In this document: positions 1 through 7,951 of the stretch, one piece after another
How positions within the stretch are numbered: the first letter of the stretch is position 1
Layout of the letters: each line of letters starts with the position of its first letter
Assembly (NCBI RefSeq): GCF_015355755.1
Contig: NZ_JACVEE010000002.1
Location: forward strand, 1,674,001 to 1,738,000
Origin: Nocardia sp. XZ_19_385
GTDB taxonomy: Bacteria > Actinomycetota > Actinomycetes > Mycobacteriales > Mycobacteriaceae
Length of the DNA stretch: 64,000 nt
Direction: 5' to 3'
Translations under genes and position numbers: made by a program
The notes under the pieces: generated by a model
Databases searched by the model: none
Told to the model about the DNA's origin: nothing
The model's input: the letters and a program-made list of their open reading frames with translations, nothing else

Positions 1-194
1 CGAGTCATGTAGTCGTCGAGGCCATAGGTTCCGCCGGGGTCGGTCCGGTTGGGCCAGTGCGCGGTAGCACCCGCCCAGGACATGAGATCGGCCGGATCGG
101 CGTGGCCGAACGGGCGCTCGAAGCTCTGCCCCTCCCCGGCGCCGTAGCCGTCACTGGAAACGGCGAAGTTGTGAACGCGGACCAACTGTGTCAT
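1..194 (-). CDS. Dihydrofolate-reductase-like (RibD C-terminal) protein, 5' part only
   Basis: This is the first 64 codons of a minus-strand gene that runs off the left edge. The start ATG at 194 follows an AAGGG Shine-Dalgarno at 6 nt. The N-terminus (MTQLVRVHNFAVSSDGYGAG) is typical of the RibD C-terminal/YyaP branch of the DHFR fold, which binds NAD(P)H and often has no assigned substrate. A histidine- and proline-containing stretch (RPFGHADP) after about residue 29 also fits this branch. The gene is divergent from an HxlR-type regulator across a 57-bp intergenic dyad, so the regulator probably controls it. The substrate cannot be told from this fragment. Confidence 0.75.
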   Translation of the reverse strand, partial: MTQLVRVHNFAVSSDGYGAGEGQSFERPFGHADPADLMSWAGATAHWPNRTDPGGTYGLDDYMT

Positions 195-207
195 CGGAAG
201 CCCTTCT

Positions 208-245
208 GGTTGCAATATGCAAGCGGTTAGCAACCTACCTAGACT
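208..245. promoter_or_regulatory. Intergenic dyads and -10 element between the DHFR-like gene and hxlR
   Basis: GGTTGC (208-213) and GCAACC (230-235) form a perfect inverted repeat with a 16-nt spacer. A nested dyad, TTGCA-ATA-TGCAA, lies at 210-222. On the plus strand TAGACT (240-245) is a -10 element 6 nt before the hxlR ATG, so that mRNA should be leaderless and the dyads cover its -35 zone. This looks like an operator for the adjacent HxlR protein, acting on both divergent promoters. The repeats are seen directly; the regulator assignment is inferred. Confidence 0.5.
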
Positions 246-251
246 GATCCC

Positions 252-782
252 ATGGCGCAACCAGTTGCTCATGACAAGCTCCCGGTTCCCCCGGGCAAGT
301 CGGGCTGCCCGATCAACATGACGATCGAGCTACTCGGCGACCGATGGAGCCTGATCGTGCTGCGCGACATCATGTTCGGCGGCAACACCCACTTTCGTGA
401 ACTGCTCGCCGGCTCCATCGAGGGCATCGCATCGAACATCCTGGCCAACCGCCTCGCGAAACTCGTCGCCGCGGGCCTGCTCACCCGCGACGACGACCCG
501 AGCCACCGCCAGAAGGTCGAATACCACCTCACCGAGGCGGCGATCCAGCTCGTCCCGCTGCTGGCCCAACTGGGCGCGTGGGGTGCCCGCTGGCTGGACA
601 CGACGCCGGAACTGACCGTGCGAGCCGAACTGCTGGCCGCCGGCGGTCCCGCACTGTGGGAGCGATTCATGGCCGAACTCCGCGGCACCCACCTGGCCGG
701 AGCGCCGGCGCCCGCCGATGGCGTGCTCGCGGAACTGACCGCCGCCTATCACCGAGCAGTTGGCGAGAGCCAGGGCTACTGA
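252..782 (+). CDS. HxlR-family transcriptional regulator
   Basis: A 176-aa winged-helix regulator. The HxlR domain covers about residues 18-110, with the hallmark CPINMTIELLGDRWSLIVLRD start and a conserved early Cys that in some members senses oxidants or electrophiles. The wing region reads LTRDDDPSHRQKVEYHLTE. The C-terminal 60 residues are Ala/Leu-rich and longer than in minimal family members. HxlR proteins bind DNA as dimers and often control a divergent neighbour, here the DHFR-like gene. The ATG at 252 is chosen because a TAGACT -10 lies 6 nt upstream, implying a leaderless transcript. The ORF overlaps the 3' end of the convergent membrane-protein gene by 7 nt. Confidence 0.88.
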   Translation: MAQPVAHDKLPVPPGKSGCPINMTIELLGDRWSLIVLRDIMFGGNTHFRELLAGSIEGIASNILANRLAKLVAAGLLTRDDDPSHRQKVEYHLTEAAIQLVPLLAQLGAWGARWLDTTPELTVRAELLAAGGPALWERFMAELRGTHLAGAPAPADGVLAELTAAYHRAVGESQGY

Positions 783-2101
783 CCGACGACGACCTCCGAG
801 CCGCGATGCAGGCCCCTACGGTCGTAGAACCGGGTGACCAGCAGGCCGAGGACCAGGCCGATGGCCAAGCCCAGCAGTGACATCCAGAGCCCGCGCGCCA
901 GACCTGCCTGGTAGTTCCCGTCGAAATAGAGGATCGACCGCACGCCGAGGAAGACCTGGTGCATCGGCTCGAACTCGGCCAGCCAGCCGAAGTACGGGGG
1001 AGTCGCCTCGATCGGGACGGTGCCGCCCGAGGAGGGCAGGCCCAGGATGATGAACAGGATCAGGTTCACCAGCAGGCCCGCGGAACCGATCGCGGCGAGG
1101 ATGGACAGGCCGGTGATGCCGACGGCCGCGATCGCGAGGACGCCGAACAGATACAGCTCCGCCGAATTGCTGATCGACATGCCGAGGCCCTTGCCGACCA
1201 GGACGAAGACCCCCGACACCACCAACGATGTCAGGACCATCACACCCCACTTGATCAGCAGGGTCTTGAAGCGGGAGATGCGTGTGCGCGGATAGTGCAC
1301 GAACCACGGCCCGTATTCGGTGGGTACGACGCCGAGCGCCGCGTCGAGCATGGTGTGAATCGTCATCGAGCCGACCAGACCGGCGAGCAACAACAGCAGC
1401 GCGTAGAAGAAGGCCGTCAAACCTTCGCCGGTGCCCGAAGGCAGCTGGCGGAACGGTTCGACGATGATGTCGACGGGATTGGCCAGGGCGAGCCGGGTGG
1501 CGCCGGTCAGCTCGGGGGCCGGCCCGCCGTCGGGCGGTATCAGCTGGGTCTTCACCTGCTGGGTGAGCTGCTCGCCGACCTGTTTGTCGACCTGTGTCAG
1601 GGCTTCGTTGCCGACCTTCTGCACGATATTGGTGACGAACGCCCCGGTACGCGGGTTGGTCTGCAGGGTGATGGTCGGCTTCTGAATGTCACCGGGTATC
1701 ACGCTGCCGACGCCGAGAATGCCGAGTCGCTTGCTGAAGTCGCTCGGAATCACGATGGTGCCGTAGACCTTGCCGTTCTGCATCTGCAGTTCGGCCTCGT
1801 TGATGCCGAGCTCGCGCAGCTCGACCTTGTCCGCGGGGATGCCCTGCTTCAGGGCCGCGGCGATCTGGTCGCCGAAGTTCACTTTCTGCTGGGCGTCCGG
1901 TGGCCCGGTGACGTCGCCCTCGTCCTGATTGACGAGCGCGATCGGGAAGTCGTGCAGATTCTTTTCCGGGTCCACCACGTAGTCGAGGTACATGGTGCCC
2001 AGCAGGGCCATGAACAAGGTCAGCACCACGATCGGTGCGAGCCAGGCGCGCGGCCGCAGTCGAGGGTTCCGGGTGATCTCCACTTCCTCCGATGTCGTCA
2101 C
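776..2101 (-). CDS. YhgE/Pip-type (DUF3533) membrane protein
   Basis: A 441-aa membrane protein. One N-terminal transmembrane helix (near WLAPIVVLTLFMALLGTMYL) is followed by a large extracytoplasmic region of about 200 residues. This includes the typical ALVNQDEG segment and a P/Q/T-rich part. Five or six helices follow from about residue 225 to the C-terminus. This is the layout of YhgE/Pip and DUF3533 proteins, which resemble ABC-2 permeases and are linked to ESX/WXG systems or small-molecule export; the substrate is unknown. The GTG at 2101 was chosen because codons further upstream lack family similarity and would run into the purF promoter. It is divergent from purF. The exact start is uncertain. 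Confidence 0.75.
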   Translation of the reverse strand: MTTSEEVEITRNPRLRPRAWLAPIVVLTLFMALLGTMYLDYVVDPEKNLHDFPIALVNQDEGDVTGPPDAQQKVNFGDQIAAALKQGIPADKVELRELGINEAELQMQNGKVYGTIVIPSDFSKRLGILGVGSVIPGDIQKPTITLQTNPRTGAFVTNIVQKVGNEALTQVDKQVGEQLTQQVKTQLIPPDGGPAPELTGATRLALANPVDIIVEPFRQLPSGTGEGLTAFFYALLLLLAGLVGSMTIHTMLDAALGVVPTEYGPWFVHYPRTRISRFKTLLIKWGVMVLTSLVVSGVFVLVGKGLGMSISNSAELYLFGVLAIAAVGITGLSILAAIGSAGLLVNLILFIILGLPSSGGTVPIEATPPYFGWLAEFEPMHQVFLGVRSILYFDGNYQAGLARGLWMSLLGLAIGLVLGLLVTRFYDRRGLHRGSEVVVGQ

Positions 2102-2224
2102 GTCCCGGACCGTAACAGCCGATGAAGCCGATATTCGGTACCTCCGGCCGGTGTCCCGGGTCACTCTGTCCGGTGGATTGCCGCCGGTATGCGGTGGCGG
2201 TGCTCCGCCCGGGATTTCCATCCG

Positions 2225-2230
2225 TAGAAT
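2225..2230 (+). promoter_or_regulatory. Putative purF -10 element
   Basis: TAGAAT lies 37 nt before the purF TTG start, in the 166-bp gap between divergent genes. The matching -35 position (about 2202-2207) is weak, as is common for actinobacterial housekeeping promoters. Confidence 0.35.
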
Positions 2231-2267
2231 GAACTTGCCCCCAGCCCGCCCGAATAGGGAGCAAACG

Positions 2268-3833
2268 TTGACCGACGTCAGCCAGGCAGTCATTCCCGAT
2301 CAGGACGAGAACGAACCACGCGAAGAGTGTGGCGTTTTCGGTGTCTGGGCCCCGAGCGAGGACGTGGCCAAGCTCACGTACTACGGGCTCTATGCGCTAC
2401 AGCACCGCGGGCAGGAGGCGGCGGGTATCGCGGTTTCCGACGGTTCGCAGATTCTGGTGTTCAAGGATCTGGGTCTGGTGAGCCAGGTCTTCGACGAGCA
2501 GACCCTTGCCGCGATGCCGGGTCATATCGCCGTCGGCCACTGCCGCTACTCCACCACGGGCGGTGTCACCTGGGAGAACGCGCAGCCGATCTTCCGCACC
2601 ACCGCCGTGGGTTCCGGACTTGCGTTGGGCCACAACGGAAATCTCGTCAACACCGCCGAATTGGCGACCCGCGCAAGGGAACTCGGCCTGGTAGGCGCGC
2701 CGATACAGGGCGGCCGGCCGCAGCCGGTGGGCGCCACCTCCGACTCCGACGTGGTGACGGCCCTGCTTGCGCACGCCGCCGCCGATTCGTCCATCGAGCA
2801 GGCCGCGATGGAACTGCTGCCGACCCTCAAAGGCGCGTTCTGCCTGACCTTCATGGACGAGCACACCCTCTACGCCGCGCGGGATCCGCACGGTGTCCGC
2901 CCGCTCTGCCTGGGCCGCCTGGACCGCGGCTGGGTGGTCGCCAGCGAAACCGCAGCATTGGACATCGTGGGCGCCGCATTCGTCCGCGAGATCGAACCGG
3001 GCGAACTGCTGGCGATCGACGCCGAGGGCGTGCGGTCCATGCGTTTCGCCAATCCGGAACCCAAGGGCTGTGTCTTCGAGTTCGTGTACCTGGCGCGCCC
3101 CGACTCCACCATCTCCGGCCGCTCGGTGCACGCCACCCGCGTCGAGATCGGCCGTCGCCTGGCCAAGGAGCATCCGATCGATGCCGATCTGGTGATCCCG
3201 GTGCCGGAGTCCGGCACTCCCGCCGCGGTCGGTTACGCGCAGGGCTCGGGCCTCCCGTACGGCCAGGGCCTGATGAAGAACGCCTACGTCGGCCGCACCT
3301 TCATCCAGCCCAGCCAGACCATCCGCCAGCTCGGCATCCGGCTGAAGCTGAACCCGTTGCGTGAGGTGATCCGCGGTAAGCGGCTCATCGTCGTCGACGA
3401 CTCCATCGTGCGCGGCAACACCCAGCGCGCGCTGGTCCGCATGCTGCGCGAAGCGGGCGCCCTGGAGATCCACGTCCGGATCGCCTCGCCGCCGGTGAAG
3501 TGGCCGTGCTTCTACGGCATCGACTTCGCCTCGCGCGCGGAGCTGATCGCCAACGGCGCCGGCGCCGACGACAGCTACGACGACATGATCGAGGCCGTGC
3601 GCCGCTCCATCGGCGCCGACAGTCTCGGCTACATCTCCACCGAGGGCATGATCGCCGCCACCGAGCAGCCGCGCTCGCGCCTGTGCTCCGCCTGCTTCGA
3701 CGGCGAGTACCCCATCCCGCTGCCCACCGAGGCCGCCATCGGCAAGAACGTCCTGGAGGGCATGCTCAGCGGCCAGTCCGAGGCAATGCTGTTGAGCGAG
3801 AACGCGAATGCGAGCGCACTGAGCCGCCCGTAA
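2268..3833 (+). CDS. purF: Amidophosphoribosyltransferase
   Basis: A 521-aa enzyme of the first committed step of purine synthesis (PRPP + Gln to 5-phosphoribosylamine). A short propeptide ends before the catalytic Cys in REECGVFGVW, so N-terminal processing is expected. The Ntn glutaminase domain covers about residues 20-260 (ALQHRGQEAAG, GHNGNLVN). The phosphoribosyltransferase domain carries the PRPP loop VVDDSIVRGNT. Cysteines in KGCVFEF, WPCFYG and LCSAC are placed like the Fe-S ligands of the Bacillus-type enzyme. The TTG start is chosen because GGGAG lies 7 nt upstream and the N-terminus matches mycobacterial PurF. A terminator follows directly. In M. tuberculosis purM is next; here an ABC importer intervenes. 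Confidence 0.97.
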   Translation: MTDVSQAVIPDQDENEPREECGVFGVWAPSEDVAKLTYYGLYALQHRGQEAAGIAVSDGSQILVFKDLGLVSQVFDEQTLAAMPGHIAVGHCRYSTTGGVTWENAQPIFRTTAVGSGLALGHNGNLVNTAELATRARELGLVGAPIQGGRPQPVGATSDSDVVTALLAHAAADSSIEQAAMELLPTLKGAFCLTFMDEHTLYAARDPHGVRPLCLGRLDRGWVVASETAALDIVGAAFVREIEPGELLAIDAEGVRSMRFANPEPKGCVFEFVYLARPDSTISGRSVHATRVEIGRRLAKEHPIDADLVIPVPESGTPAAVGYAQGSGLPYGQGLMKNAYVGRTFIQPSQTIRQLGIRLKLNPLREVIRGKRLIVVDDSIVRGNTQRALVRMLREAGALEIHVRIASPPVKWPCFYGIDFASRAELIANGAGADDSYDDMIEAVRRSIGADSLGYISTEGMIAATEQPRSRLCSACFDGEYPIPLPTEAAIGKNVLEGMLSGQSEAMLLSENANASALSRP

Positions 3834-3850
3834 TACCGAGTCCATACATC

Positions 3851-3876
3851 GAAGGCGTCCCCGCGGGGGCGCCTTC
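3851..3876 (+). terminator. Rho-independent-type terminator of purF
   Basis: GAAGGCG and CGCCTTC flank a CCCC/GGGG inner stem, 18 bp after the purF stop, and are followed by GTTCGTTT. The stem is about 12 bp with a very tight loop. Confidence 0.75.
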
Positions 3877-4161
3877 GTTCGTTTCCGGCACCATGTCAGC
3901 CCCGGTGTCGTGGCCTACTCGAGACACGGAAAATGGGAAATCCGGGCCAACCTGGACATATGACCTGTCAAGGGGGCTCTGCCGCCGCAGGACTCAGTAC
4001 GTCTGCTAACACCCCGGTGATTTTTTCTTCGAAAACGCAACTCGCCGGAAATGGTTCCTGGGTAGGTTCCCCGGATATATCGGTAGTTCACCGTGCCCGT
4101 GCCGCGCCTGTGATCCAGGAATCCGCGGTGCGGCCACATGCTCGAGATGGGGCCTGAGTTG
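3877..4161. other. Intergenic region upstream of the oligopeptide importer
   Basis: About 285 bp without a convincing gene. It holds a T-rich patch (TTTTTT near 4020-4026) and TAGGTT at 4063-4068, which could be a -10 for the importer operon, giving a leader of roughly 90 nt. No clear operator is visible. Confidence 0.4.
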
Positions 4162-5760
4162 ATGGTTTCAAGGACGCCGGGGCGGCGCGCCCGAACGAAA
4201 TGGGTCGCGGCGGTCGGTCTGGCCGCGCTGACGACGTCGGTCGTGGCGGGTTGTGGTTCCGGGAACAAGGATGAGGGCGGCGACGCCGGACTGCTCGTCG
4301 GTACGACGGACAAGGTTGTCGGGTTGGACCCCGCGGCCGTCTACGACAACGGTTCGCTGGTTGCCGAGACCCAGATCTATTCGTATGTACTGAATTTCGA
4401 ACCGGGCGATACCACGCCCAAACCGGACGCGGCGGAGAAGTGCGAGTTCACCTCGCCGACCGTCTACAGCTGCAAGATGAAGCCGGGCTTGAAGTTCGCC
4501 AACGGAAACCCGTTGACCGCCAAGAGCGTCAAGTTCTCCTTCGACCGCGTGGTCAAGATCAACGACCCGAACGGTCCGGCCGCGCTGCTGGCGAATCTCG
4601 AGAAGACCGACGCCCCGGATGATCTGACCGTCAACTTCACGTTGAAGGAAGCCAACGATCAGACCTTCCCGGCGATCCTGCCGACCAACGCCGGCCCGAT
4701 CGTCGACGAAAAGGTCTTCCCCGCGGACCGCACCATCCCCGACGAGGAAGTGGTGGCGAACAAGGGTTACTCCGGGCCGTACACCATCCTCAGCTACCAG
4801 AAGAATCAGCTGGTCGACTACCAGGCGAACCCCGACTACAAGGGCATCCTGGGTACTCCGAAGACCAAGCGGGTCTCGGCGAAGTACTACGCGACCGCCG
4901 ACAACATGAAGCTGGATCTGCAGAACGGCGCACTCGACGCCGCCTACCGCTCCTTCACCCCCACCGATATCGAATCGCTGCGCGGCTCGGACAAGTTGAA
5001 GGTGACCGAGGGCCCCGGTGGCGAGCTGCGCTACATCGTGTTCAACATGCACACGATGCCCGGCGGCACCCCGGAGCAGAAGCTGGCTGTCCGCAAGGCG
5101 ATGTCTTCCTCTGTCGACCGCGCCGCGCTGTCGCAGAACATCTACAAGGGCACCTTCGCGCCGGCGTATTCGCATGTGCCGCAGGGTCAGCCGGGTGCGA
5201 CCGAGCCGTTCAAGGACCTCTACGGCGAGAAGCCGGATAAGGCCAAGGCCGCGAAGTACCTGGCCGACGCGGGCGTCGCGACTCCGGTCGAGATCAACCT
5301 GCAGTACAACCCCGACCACTACGGTCCCTCCAGCTCGGAGGAGTACGCCGCGGTGAAGTCGCAGCTGGACGCCTCGGGTCTGTTCAAGGTCAACCTGCAG
5401 TCCACCGAGTGGGTCACCTACAACCGGGAACGCACCCGGGATGCCTACCCGATCTACCAGCTCGGCTGGTTCCCGGACTTCCCGGACCCGGACAACTACC
5501 TGTTCTTCGGCCCGAACAACTTCCTGCAGTCGCACTTCGAGGACCCGGCGATCAACGCCCTGCTGAGTGCGGAGCGCACCGAGACCAACAAGACCAAGCG
5601 GCTCGAGATTCTGTCGCAGCTGCAGAAGGAACTGGCGGACAAGCACATTCCGACCCTTCCGCTGCTGGTCGGTAAGCAGATCGCGGTGTCCGGTAAAGAC
5701 GTCCAGGGCATCACCTTGGACGGTTCCTTCAAGTTCCGATACACCACGCTGAGCAAGTGA
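4162..5760 (+). CDS. Oligopeptide ABC transporter substrate-binding lipoprotein (SBP family 5)
   Basis: A 532-aa lipoprotein. The signal sequence has an Arg-rich n-region (TPGRRARTKW), a hydrophobic core and a lipobox ending V-A-G-C, so it should be anchored to the outer face of the membrane. The mature part has the family 5 pattern (LDPAAVYDNGS, a YSGPYTI segment, and a C-terminal region with WFPDFPDPDNY) found in Dpp/Opp-type peptide or nickel binders. ATG 4162 is preferred because GGGG lies about 8 nt upstream and it leaves a compact signal peptide; ATG 4138 is possible. It is the first gene of a four-gene operon. The ligand is not deducible, peptides being most likely. Confidence 0.9.
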   Translation: MVSRTPGRRARTKWVAAVGLAALTTSVVAGCGSGNKDEGGDAGLLVGTTDKVVGLDPAAVYDNGSLVAETQIYSYVLNFEPGDTTPKPDAAEKCEFTSPTVYSCKMKPGLKFANGNPLTAKSVKFSFDRVVKINDPNGPAALLANLEKTDAPDDLTVNFTLKEANDQTFPAILPTNAGPIVDEKVFPADRTIPDEEVVANKGYSGPYTILSYQKNQLVDYQANPDYKGILGTPKTKRVSAKYYATADNMKLDLQNGALDAAYRSFTPTDIESLRGSDKLKVTEGPGGELRYIVFNMHTMPGGTPEQKLAVRKAMSSSVDRAALSQNIYKGTFAPAYSHVPQGQPGATEPFKDLYGEKPDKAKAAKYLADAGVATPVEINLQYNPDHYGPSSSEEYAAVKSQLDASGLFKVNLQSTEWVTYNRERTRDAYPIYQLGWFPDFPDPDNYLFFGPNNFLQSHFEDPAINALLSAERTETNKTKRLEILSQLQKELADKHIPTLPLLVGKQIAVSGKDVQGITLDGSFKFRYTTLSK

Positions 5761-6887
5761 GTTCAGTCGAAAAGACCGGGTCCGAATCGGCAGTCGAGAC
5801 CGAAAACTCGACTCCGATCCGGACCCGGCGGTTCGGGCTGCCGCAATGGGTTTCGGGCGATTCTCGCCACGCTGCCCTGCTGCGCTATGTGGGTGTTCGG
5901 TTGCTGATGATCCCGCTGACCGCGTGGATCCTGGTGACCGTGGTGTTCTTCTTGATGCGGGTAATCGGTGACCCGATCACGGCGGCCATGGGTGGCCGCA
6001 TGACTCCGGAGCAGATCGACGCGCGCAAGGAGGCGGCCGGGCTGAATCGGCCGATCCTGACCCAGTACTGGGAGTATCTGTCCGGGCTGCTGCGCTTCGA
6101 TTTCGGCAAATCCCAAGACAATCGGCAGATCAGCGAGGTCATCACGACCTACGGCGCGGCGACCCTGGAACTGGTGTTCTGGGCGCTGATCGTGGCGTTC
6201 GCGGTGGGTATTCCGCTGGGCAGATACGCTGCGACGCACCGGGATTCGGCTGCCGACGCCGGGCTGCGAATGTTCGCGATCCTGGCCTACGCGGCGCCGG
6301 TGTTCTTCGTCGGGCTGCTGCTGAAGCTGGTGTTCTCGATCAAGCTGGGCTGGCTGCCGGTGGCAGGCCGGGCCAGCACCAATGTCGAATTGCGGCTGCA
6401 GCATGTCGAGCCGAAAACCAACATCATGGTGGTCGACGCGATCCTTTACGGGAACAACGATTATCTGATCGATGTGCTCAAACACGCTGTGCTGCCGTCG
6501 ATTACGCTGGGATTGCTGACCGCGGGCGTGTTCTTGCGCCTGGTACGGATCAATCTGATCCAAACCTTGCGGTCCGGCTATGTCGAAGCCGCCCGCGCCC
6601 GCGGCTTGTCTTCGCGGGTGGTCACCGGGCGACATGCCTTCCGTAACTCGATGATTCCGATCGTCACGGTGATGGGCATGTACATCGCCATGCACTTCGG
6701 CGGCGCGGTGCTCACCGAGACCACCTTCGAATGGAAGGGGCTCGGCTACCAGCTCGCCGAATATCTCAAGGCCCGCGATTTCATTGCGGTACAAGGGATT
6801 GTCGCGTTCATCGCGGTGATGATCGCGGTGGCGAGCTTTCTGGTCGACATGGTGGTCGCGATGATCGACCCGAGGGTGAGGTTCTGA
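5757..6887 (+). CDS. Oligopeptide ABC transporter permease (DppB/OppB type)
   Basis: A 376-aa inner-membrane permease with about six helices. It has the N-terminal DppB signature around the first helix and the long periplasmic loop (MTPEQIDARKEAAGLNRP). The EAA coupling loop is YVEAARARGLSSRVV, which docks on the ATPase. A hydrophilic 45-residue N-terminal extension is present. The GTG start overlaps the stop codon of the binding-protein gene by 4 nt (GTGA), so the genes are translationally coupled. It works with the next gene as a heterodimeric channel. Confidence 0.92.
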   Translation: MSSVEKTGSESAVETENSTPIRTRRFGLPQWVSGDSRHAALLRYVGVRLLMIPLTAWILVTVVFFLMRVIGDPITAAMGGRMTPEQIDARKEAAGLNRPILTQYWEYLSGLLRFDFGKSQDNRQISEVITTYGAATLELVFWALIVAFAVGIPLGRYAATHRDSAADAGLRMFAILAYAAPVFFVGLLLKLVFSIKLGWLPVAGRASTNVELRLQHVEPKTNIMVVDAILYGNNDYLIDVLKHAVLPSITLGLLTAGVFLRLVRINLIQTLRSGYVEAARARGLSSRVVTGRHAFRNSMIPIVTVMGMYIAMHFGGAVLTETTFEWKGLGYQLAEYLKARDFIAVQGIVAFIAVMIAVASFLVDMVVAMIDPRVRF

Positions 6888-7951
6888 TGGCCACACCGGA
6901 ACTACTCAACGAACCGGTCGCCACGGCCCCGGTTCCGCCGGTCGTCGGCAAGCGCGGGATACCCGGATTGCGCCTGTTCACGATGACCTCGGGATTGCAG
7001 CGGGTGACCCTGATCTTCGGTCTCGCGCTGATCGCGATCTTCGTGCTCGCGGCGATCTTCGCACCGCTGCTGGCACCGTACGGCTTCTCCCAAATCCAGG
7101 AGAACGGAACGGATTTCGTGCGCCACCAGGCGCCCTCGGCCGAGCACTGGTTCGGCACCTCGGTGCGTGGCGAGGATGTGTTCTCCCGCGTGCTGTTCGG
7201 GGCCCGGACCGCGCTGTACGTGATTCTGACCTCGCTGGTCTTGTCGCTGTTCGTCGGCGTGCCACTGGGTTTGGTGTCCGGCTATGTCGGACGTTGGCCG
7301 GATCGCGTGATGGTGTTGTTCATGGACGCGATGTACGCCTTTCCGACGCTGCTGCTGGCGATCGTGGTGTCCATCGTGGTCGCGGGCGGGCAATCCAGCA
7401 GCTTCGGCGGTGTGCTGTCGGCCGCGATCGCCATCACGGCGATCTTTGTGCCGCAGTACTTCCGGGTGGTGCGCAATGCCACCATCGCGGTGAAACAGGA
7501 ACCGTATGTGGACGCCGCCCGGGTCACCGGCGCGTCGACCACGCGGATCCTGTTCAAGCACATCTTCGCCAATGTCACCCAGTCGCTGCCGGTGATCATC
7601 ACCCTCAACGGCGCCGAGGCCATCCTCACGCTGGCCGCGCTCGGCTTCCTGGGGTTCGGTATCGAACCCACCCAGGCCGCGGAGTGGGGCTATGACCTGA
7701 ACAAGGCGATTTCCGATGTCTCCAACGGCATTTGGTGGACCGGGATCTTCCCCGGCACCGCCATCGTGCTCGTGGTGCTCGGGATGACGCTGGTCGGGGA
7801 GAGCCTCAACGAGGTGCTCAACCCGCTGCTGCGGACCCGGCGCACGGCTCGGCCGACCACGGTCGGCACCGATGTCATCGTGAGCGACGCCGGGACTCCC
7901 GAAGGCACTGCGGTGCAGCAGAATCCGGTCAAGGAGGGTGGCGATGAGTAG
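6887..7951 (+). CDS. Oligopeptide ABC transporter permease (DppC/OppC type)
   Basis: A 354-aa permease partner of the upstream DppB-like protein. An OppC N-terminal segment (about residues 30-85) precedes a five-helix permease domain. The EAA loop reads YVDAARVTGASTTRIL. HWFGTSVRGEDVFSRVLFGART is the typical DppC start of the conserved region. The ATG shares one base with the preceding stop (TGATG). The C-terminus is a hydrophilic tail of about 45 residues that is not conserved in pattern. Confidence 0.92.
   Translation: MATPELLNEPVATAPVPPVVGKRGIPGLRLFTMTSGLQRVTLIFGLALIAIFVLAAIFAPLLAPYGFSQIQENGTDFVRHQAPSAEHWFGTSVRGEDVFSRVLFGARTALYVILTSLVLSLFVGVPLGLVSGYVGRWPDRVMVLFMDAMYAFPTLLLAIVVSIVVAGGQSSSFGGVLSAAIAITAIFVPQYFRVVRNATIAVKQEPYVDAARVTGASTTRILFKHIFANVTQSLPVIITLNGAEAILTLAALGFLGFGIEPTQAAEWGYDLNKAISDVSNGIWWTGIFPGTAIVLVVLGMTLVGESLNEVLNPLLRTRRTARPTTVGTDVIVSDAGTPEGTAVQQNPVKEGGDE

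Noticed and set aside
2102..2293. N-terminal extension of the YhgE/Pip protein into the purF 5' end
   Set aside because: The extra 64 residues have no family similarity and cover both divergent promoters.
3933..4157. Short ORF upstream of the importer operon
   Set aside because: Weak start, unremarkable composition, and it ends at the leader of the lipoprotein gene; more likely untranslated.
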